Assembly (NCBI GenBank): GCA_016702605.1
Contig: JADJDQ010000003.1
Span: 1 to 64,000, forward strand
DNA length: 64,000 nt
Origin: Candidatus Intricatilinea gracilis
Lineage (GTDB): Bacteria > Pseudomonadota > Gammaproteobacteria > Burkholderiales > Burkholderiaceae_C
Reading direction: 5' to 3'
The notes under the pieces: generated by a model
Database searches by the model: none
What the model was told of the DNA's origin: nothing
The model's input: only the letters and a program-made list of their open reading frames with translations
Position numbers and translations under genes: made by a program
Shown here: positions 59,274 through 64,000 of the stretch, piece after piece
How the letters are laid out: each line of letters starts with the position of its first letter
Position numbering within the stretch: the stretch's first letter is position 1

Positions 59274-60116
59274 ATGTCGAACATGCGTGGTCCGCGGATT
59301 CTGGTCGACACCATGAGCATCGCCACCACGCGAGGCTCGGGCACCGTGCCCTGGCAATACCACTCACGCAGCGACAGCCATTCGAAAGTCGCCTGCTGGA
59401 CATTGCTTTTCGACCTGCTGCTCGAGTGCGACTCCCTGCGCGACGCGGCGGCGCAAGGCCGCATCGGCTTCGGCATCAACTACGAGATGGTCGGCCCGAT
59501 CAACAAGACGCTCGATCTGGTGATCACGCTGGTCGATCCGGATCGGGACGTGCAGCGGGCCAAGAGTTTTGTCGAGATCGGTGCCGGTTACGGCATCGCC
59601 TTGACCGAAGCGGACACGTCCGCGCTTGCGGCCCTGCCGAGCGTGTACGAGGATCGCGACCGCAATGCTTCCGAGGTGGCGATCGCGCTGGAGGCCAAGG
59701 CCTGCATGACCGAACACGTGAAGTCGCTGCCCCGGCTGCACGCCGAGATCCTGGCGACGGGCTACCTGGCGCGTCAGGCCCAGCGCCAGTGCATCACCGT
59801 GTCGTATTCACTCGTCAACGCCGCCAACGACTTTCGCACGCCGAGTTCCACGACAGGCAAGGTCAACCACCACAGCCAGCCGAGTGATGCACGTCGGGTG
59901 GTGAACATGATCGACCTCGCGATTCCGGTGGCCACCAAGGTGCACGAGATCGGCTACGACGTCGTCGGCGTAAGCGTCATCGACTGCAGCAACGACGGCT
60001 CACCCGTCACGTTGGTCGACGACCCGACGATGGCGCCCACCACCAACAGCCGACTGCACTACACCCGCATGGTGCGCAACATCTGCAGCGAGTTCCGCGC
60101 ACGTTTCAGGCGCTGA
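59274..60116 (+). CDS. candidate type II restriction endonuclease (PD-(D/E)XK-like)
   Basis: Protein of 280 residues I cannot name. It sits between vsr and a C5 methyltransferase gene, the usual place for the cognate endonuclease. A possible nuclease core is visible: Asp81 in KTLDLVITL, followed by a strand with VAIALEAKACM containing Glu140-x-Lys142, as in PD-(D/E)XK enzymes. A helix with THVK-like charge (MTEHVKSLPRLHAEI) follows. GGAGG lies ten bases before the ATG. The specificity cannot be read from sequence. It could instead be a non-nuclease accessory protein. Confidence 0.6.
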   Translation: MSNMRGPRILVDTMSIATTRGSGTVPWQYHSRSDSHSKVACWTLLFDLLLECDSLRDAAAQGRIGFGINYEMVGPINKTLDLVITLVDPDRDVQRAKSFVEIGAGYGIALTEADTSALAALPSVYEDRDRNASEVAIALEAKACMTEHVKSLPRLHAEILATGYLARQAQRQCITVSYSLVNAANDFRTPSSTTGKVNHHSQPSDARRVVNMIDLAIPVATKVHEIGYDVVGVSVIDCSNDGSPVTLVDDPTMAPTTNSRLHYTRMVRNICSEFRARFRR

Positions 60117-60146
60117 ACTCTGCCGGTCTGCGCGGGCCGACCTGCG

Positions 60147-61340
60147 TCATGCAGCAAGCAATTCGAGCTGAGCCTGCGCTGCCGGCGGCAGGTGCAGCGG
60201 CACCGTGCCACCCATCGCCAGCAGATGGCGCTCGACGGCATGGATGAACCCCGGCTCGAACCTGAGCTTGGCTCGCCGTGTGCGCGACAGGAATCCCGCC
60301 GTGGCCTTGATCGACAACATCTGCTGCCCCGCCACATCGCGCATGAAGGTGCCGAGCGGCGCCGGCTTGATGCCCAGCGGGTCGGTGCTGATGCGCACGG
60401 CGTGGCGCTTCTTGCCGTCGTAACGCGCAGCCTTGGGCGACTTGCCGAGTTCGGGATACGGCAGATCGCGGCTCGTGTCGTAGACGCCCGGTTCGGCCAA
60501 CCTGCCACCGACCCAGCGCGCCACCGGCACACTCACCGCACTGCCGATCAGGCCCCAGCGCGACGAGGGTTTGGCCACCGTCTCGGCGGCAGACGTCCAG
60601 CCCGGCTCGAAGCCTTGCAGGCATTCACCGTCCTCGATGCCGAGCTTGACGATGCGGCCGTCGGGCAGCAGCACGGCCGGCGGCGAGGCGATGCCGATGG
60701 TGCTGCCGTTCTTCAGGGTCGGCACGGCGTCGACCGCCCAGCCCAGGCCACCCAACCCTTCGGTCCAGTAGAACCCGTGTGACAACACGCCGAGCTGGCT
60801 CTTGAGCCGGTCGATCGGTGCGTCGTCGGCAAGCAGCACGGCACTCGGATCCAGTTCGCGCGAAGCCACCAGGAACACACGTTCACGCCGCTGCGCCAGC
60901 CCGAACGACCAGCTGTCGACCACGCGATAGGCCCAACGGTAGCCGCGCTGCTCGAACTCTTCGACGATGGCGCGCATTGCGTCGCCACCGTTGAGTTGCA
61001 GCATGAACGGCACGTTCTCGACCACGACGGTCGGCACACGCCGACGCGACAGCAGGCGGAACACTTCGGCGATCAAGCCCGAGCGGGCGCCGTCCAGTCC
61101 GGCAGTCTTGCCGGCCTGGCTGAGGTCCTGACACGGAAAGCCCGCACAAAGTGCGTTCACCGACGCCGGCAGCGAGCGCAGCGTGGTGATGTCGTGATGG
61201 AAAGGCACCGACGGGAAACGATCCGCCAACACGGCGCGCGCCGTGGGCAGCACGTCGCAGAACAGGTCGGCATGGTGACCGGCCTGCTGCATGCCCAACT
61301 CGAACCCGCCGATCCCGGCGAACAGCCCAGCGATGTTCAT
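60147..61340 (-). CDS. DNA (cytosine-5) methyltransferase
   Basis: C5 methyltransferase of 397 residues. Motif I is AGLFAGIGGFELGM (4-17), motif IV is GFPCQDLSQAG with catalytic Cys70, motif VI is VVENV (Glu108) and motif VIII is QRRERVF. A variable region around 200-290 (LGGLGWAVDAVPTLKNGST) is the target-recognition part. The C-terminal motif X region is around RTRRAKLRFEPGF. It is convergent with the candidate nuclease gene and protects host DNA from it. Direct repeats GATATCCG (61342-61349 and 61366-61373) lie just upstream of its start and might be a regulatory site. Confidence 0.95.
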   Translation of the reverse strand: MNIAGLFAGIGGFELGMQQAGHHADLFCDVLPTARAVLADRFPSVPFHHDITTLRSLPASVNALCAGFPCQDLSQAGKTAGLDGARSGLIAEVFRLLSRRRVPTVVVENVPFMLQLNGGDAMRAIVEEFEQRGYRWAYRVVDSWSFGLAQRRERVFLVASRELDPSAVLLADDAPIDRLKSQLGVLSHGFYWTEGLGGLGWAVDAVPTLKNGSTIGIASPPAVLLPDGRIVKLGIEDGECLQGFEPGWTSAAETVAKPSSRWGLIGSAVSVPVARWVGGRLAEPGVYDTSRDLPYPELGKSPKAARYDGKKRHAVRISTDPLGIKPAPLGTFMRDVAGQQMLSIKATAGFLSRTRRAKLRFEPGFIHAVERHLLAMGGTVPLHLPPAAQAQLELLAA

Positions 61341-61341
61341 A

Positions 61342-61373
61342 TGGATATCCGTACAGTGGCTGGCGATGATATC
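61342..61373. promoter_or_regulatory. direct repeat upstream of the methyltransferase gene
   Basis: GATATCCG occurs at 61342-61349 and 61366-61373, 24 bases apart, within 35 bases of the methyltransferase start. The first copy is part of the palindrome GGATATCC. It is a candidate site for autoregulation, as C5 methyltransferases sometimes repress themselves; evidence is weak. Confidence 0.35.
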
Positions 61374-61428
61374 CGAGGCACTCTATTCGACAAGTGCCCG
61401 CACACAGCATCGTTGCCTGGCGGCGCCA

Positions 61429-61998
61429 TCACCCCCTCAAATGCCCCAACGGCAACGCCGCCCCCGCCTTCACCTCACCCAGCGAGAAGCTCGTGTGGAT
61501 GTCCTTCACGTTGGGCAGGGCGAAGATGGTGTCGTGGGCCCAGTTGGCGTAGGCGTCCAGATCCGTGGTGACGACGTGCAGCTCGAAGGTGCCTGAGCCG
61601 CTGATGTAGTGGCAGGCGATCACCTCGGGCAGGGCGCGCAGGGCTGCTTCGAGTTGATGGGTGGCGTCGGCGTTGTTGCGTTCGGCGTCGACGCGAACGA
61701 AAGCGAGCACACCCAGGCCGAGCTTGCGGCGGTCCAGTTCTGCGCGGTAGCCGACGATGTAGCCCTGCTCCTCGAGCCAGCGCACGCGACGCCAGGTGGG
61801 GGCGGCCGACAGGCCGATGCGACTGGCGAGTTCGGCGTTGGTGAGGCGGGCGTCGCGCTGCAGTTCGGCCAGGATGGCGACGTCGTAGCGATCGAGGGTG
61901 CCGGTGGGGTGCTCGGAGGTGTCGACGGTGGATTCCGGCGCGGGGGCCAACTTCTGCACCCCTAGGGTTTGCCCTGATTTGAGCTTCTTCGATGGCAT
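61429..61998 (-). CDS. Lrp/AsnC family transcriptional regulator
   Basis: Regulator of 189 residues. A basic N-terminal tail of about 40 residues precedes the helix-turn-helix domain (LDRYDVAILAELQRDARLTN, then LASRIGLSAAPTWRRVRWLE) and the RAM ligand domain (VIACHYISGSGTFELHVV). It diverges from the indolepyruvate oxidoreductase gene; Lrp-type regulators in this position commonly control aromatic or branched amino-acid degradation, so aromatic 2-oxoacids or amino acids are likely effectors. The ATG at 61996-61998 is used. A 23-bp dyad lies 20 bases upstream. Confidence 0.92.
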   Translation of the reverse strand: MPSKKLKSGQTLGVQKLAPAPESTVDTSEHPTGTLDRYDVAILAELQRDARLTNAELASRIGLSAAPTWRRVRWLEEQGYIVGYRAELDRRKLGLGVLAFVRVDAERNNADATHQLEAALRALPEVIACHYISGSGTFELHVVTTDLDAYANWAHDTIFALPNVKDIHTSFSLGEVKAGAALPLGHLRG

Positions 61999-62017
61999 TG
62001 ATGCTTCGATCGACTGT

Positions 62018-62040
62018 TTGACGCAAGGATTTTGCGCCAA
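62018..62040. promoter_or_regulatory. dyad operator candidate between the Lrp-like and indolepyruvate oxidoreductase genes
   Basis: The half-sites TTGACGCAA (62018-62026) and TTGCGCCAA (62032-62040) are inverted repeats matching at eight of nine positions around a 5-base centre. A weaker related site, CGCAA then TTGCC, lies at 62063-62076. The location, 20 bases before the regulator start in a 277-base divergent region, is typical for an autoregulatory Lrp/AsnC operator. Confidence 0.6.
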
Positions 62041-62275
62041 GTCCCGGCCAACCAGCAAACAACGCAAGCACTTGCCGGTGGGCTTTGCCTACACTGCCCT
62101 GCGCGATTTGCCGGCTTGGCGCATGCTTGTGCACCACAGGCCGGCGCCGCTGCCGTGAGCTTGGTCTGTGGTCTACCACCTGCCCCTGCTTCGTCCGGCC
62201 CGATCGCTTGCCCCCTTTGTTGCAGCGCTTGTGTGCTGCTGCCGCCCGACACCTACACGCTGGAGCTTTCCGCCC

Positions 62276-64000
62276 ATGAATGCGCCGCTGCCCGATGCCG
62301 TTAGGCAAGCCCTTGCCGCCGTCGACCTGAACGACAAATACACGCTGGCCAGTGGCCGCGCCTTCATGAGTGGTGTGCAGGCCCTCGTGCGTCTGCCCAT
62401 GCTGCAGCAGGAGCGTGATGCGCGCGCCGGGCTCAACACCGCCGGCTTCATCAGTGGTTACCGCGGCTCGCCGCTGGGTGGTTACGACCAGGCGCTGTGG
62501 GCGGCCAAGAAGCACCTCGCGGCCAAGAACATCGTCTTCCAGCCCGGTGTGAACGAGGAGCTGGCGGCCACGGCCATCTGGGGCACACAACAGCTCGATC
62601 TGTTCCCGGCGCAGAAGAAACACGACGGTGTGTTCGGTATCTGGTACGGCAAGGGCCCGGGTGTGGACCGCTGCTCGGACGTGTTCAAACACGCCAACAT
62701 GTCGGGCACCAGCAAACACGGCGGCGTGATCGCGGTGGCGGGTGACGACCATGTGGCCAAGAGCAGCACGGCCGCCCATCAGAGCGACCATATCTTCAAG
62801 GCCTGCGGGTCGCCGGTGTTCTTTCCGAGCAGCGTGCAGGACATCCTGGACATGGGACTTCATGCGATCGCGCTGAGCCGTTTCTCGGGTGTGTGGAGCG
62901 GCATGAAGACGATCCAGGAGGTGGTCGAATCCGCCGCCTCGGTGAACGTGGATGCCGATCGTGTGAACATCGTGCTGCCCGAAGACTTTGCGATGCCACC
63001 GGGCGGCCTGCACATGCGCTGGCCCGACAACGCGCTCGATCAGGAAGCGCGGCTGATGGACTACAAGTGGTACGCGGCACTCGCCTACATCCGCGCCAAC
63101 AAGCTCAACCACGACGTGATCCGCGGATCGGCCGACCGCTACGGCATCATCGCCAGCGGCAAGGCCTACAACGACACACGTCAGGCGCTGCTCGACCTGG
63201 GGCTGGACGACGCCACGTGTGGCCGCATCGGCCTGCGTCTGCACAAGGTCAACGTGGTGTGGCCGCTGGAAGTGAGCAGCACACGGTCCTTCGCCGACGG
63301 GCTGCAGGAGATTTTGGTCGTCGAGGAAAAGCGCCAGGTCATCGAATACCAGCTCAAGGAAGAGCTCTACAACTGGCGCGCCGATGTGCGCCCCGAGGTG
63401 GTCGGCAAGTTCGACAACGGCGACGGCAGCGACGGCCACAGCGGTGGTGAATGGGCCCAGCCCAACCCGAGTGGCAACTGGCTGCTGCGCGCCAAGGCCG
63501 ACCTCACACCGGCCATCATCGCCAAGGCCATTGCCAAGCGCCTGAAGAAGTTCGGCGTGCCCGACGACGTGTCGGCGCGCATGGACGCCCGCCTAGCCGT
63601 GATTGCCGCAGCCGAAGCGGCGCAGAACACACTCACCGTCAACACCGGCGACCGCCAACCCTGGTTCTGCAGCGGCTGCCCGCACAACACCAGCACGCGG
63701 GTGCCGGAAGGTTCACGCGCGCTGGCCGGCATCGGCTGCCACTTCATGGCGGTGTGGATGGACCGTTCGACGGTCACCTTCTCGCAGATGGGTGGTGAAG
63801 GGGTGGCCTGGGTCGGCCAGGCGCCGTTCAGCAAGGACAAGCATGTGTTCGCCAATCTGGGCGACGGCACCTACTACCACTCGGGCCTGCTGGCCATCCG
63901 CCAGAGCATCGCGGCCGGGGTGAACATCACCTACAAGATCCTGTTCAACGACGCGGTGGCGATGACCGGCGGACAACCCATCGACGGCACGTTGAAGGTG
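62276..64000 (+). CDS. indolepyruvate:ferredoxin oxidoreductase, fused type (3' end cut by window)
   Basis: TPP-dependent oxidoreductase that oxidatively decarboxylates aryl-pyruvates from aromatic amino acids to aryl-acetyl-CoA. 575 codons are present. The N-terminal part has RAFMSGVQALVRLPMLQQ and GFISGYRGSPLGGYDQAL, and later WFCSGCPHNTSTRVPEG and the TPP site NLGDGTYYHSGLLAIRQS are seen. The fused enzyme in this group is usually over 1100 residues, so about half is missing. The ATG at 62276-62278 has a GGAG eleven bases upstream. Probably controlled by the divergent Lrp-like regulator. Confidence 0.92.
   Translation, partial: MNAPLPDAVRQALAAVDLNDKYTLASGRAFMSGVQALVRLPMLQQERDARAGLNTAGFISGYRGSPLGGYDQALWAAKKHLAAKNIVFQPGVNEELAATAIWGTQQLDLFPAQKKHDGVFGIWYGKGPGVDRCSDVFKHANMSGTSKHGGVIAVAGDDHVAKSSTAAHQSDHIFKACGSPVFFPSSVQDILDMGLHAIALSRFSGVWSGMKTIQEVVESAASVNVDADRVNIVLPEDFAMPPGGLHMRWPDNALDQEARLMDYKWYAALAYIRANKLNHDVIRGSADRYGIIASGKAYNDTRQALLDLGLDDATCGRIGLRLHKVNVVWPLEVSSTRSFADGLQEILVVEEKRQVIEYQLKEELYNWRADVRPEVVGKFDNGDGSDGHSGGEWAQPNPSGNWLLRAKADLTPAIIAKAIAKRLKKFGVPDDVSARMDARLAVIAAAEAAQNTLTVNTGDRQPWFCSGCPHNTSTRVPEGSRALAGIGCHFMAVWMDRSTVTFSQMGGEGVAWVGQAPFSKDKHVFANLGDGTYYHSGLLAIRQSIAAGVNITYKILFNDAVAMTGGQPIDGTLKV

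Noticed and set aside
1..64000. tRNA, rRNA, insertion sequence, integrase or attachment site.
   Set aside because: None was recognised on either strand by eye; the low-GC cassette has no flanking repeats or transposase that I could find.

Overview
The window is about 64 kb of GC-rich DNA whose gene content and order fit a betaproteobacterium of the order Burkholderiales, probably near the Rubrivivax/Leptothrix/Ideonella lineage. The signs are the mraZ-rsmH-ftsL-ftsI-murEF-mraY-murD order with fused MurE-MurF, a 314-residue CysB-type regulator, a Gcr-type membrane protein after apaG, and a fused indolepyruvate:ferredoxin oxidoreductase. The taxon is an inference from gene content, not from a marker comparison.

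Layout. 1-9,610 (minus): the start of the dcw division and cell-wall cluster, transcribed from a promoter carrying three MraZ boxes. Several of its enzymes carry low-complexity inserts or extensions. 9,978-11,492: a CysB-like regulator and a small membrane protein. 11,768-36,715 (minus): a type VI secretion (T6SS) locus in transcription order tssA, tssB, tssC, two hcp genes, tagJ, tssE, tssF, tssG, tssH, then an effector and spike section: an aspzincin-like peptidase, an unrecognised 514-residue protein, a TPR-methyltransferase, vgrG, DUF2169, a degenerate ketosynthase-fold protein, a PAAR-like protein, an AHH nuclease with its Imm11-type immunity protein, a DUF6484 spike-like protein and a TIGR02270 HEAT-repeat protein. 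TssJ, TssK, TssL and TssM are not in the window. The nuclease/immunity stretch is clearly poorer in G+C than its surroundings and looks like a swapped-in cassette.

36,841-46,837 (minus): a response regulator and a hybrid histidine kinase followed by a secreted TPR-CHAT caspase-fold protein, a two-partner-secretion transporter (TpsB) and its exoprotein (TpsA). The CHAT and tpsB genes overlap by four bases. This linkage of a sensor, an exported CHAT protease and a two-partner system is the most intriguing unit here. 47,105-58,778: housekeeping and wall-recycling genes on both strands: an M48 peptidase, an AmpG-like permease, a flavin reductase, acetoacetate-CoA ligase, pirin, an orphan receiver-like protein, ApaG, Gcr, a 42-residue membrane peptide and MltA. 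58,845-61,340: a restriction-modification island with Vsr, a candidate PD-(D/E)XK endonuclease and a C5 cytosine methyltransferase. 61,429-64,000: an Lrp/AsnC regulator divergent from indolepyruvate:ferredoxin oxidoreductase, with a strong dyad in between.

I saw no tRNA, rRNA, CRISPR array or insertion sequence by eye; a covariance-model scan would be needed to exclude small RNAs.
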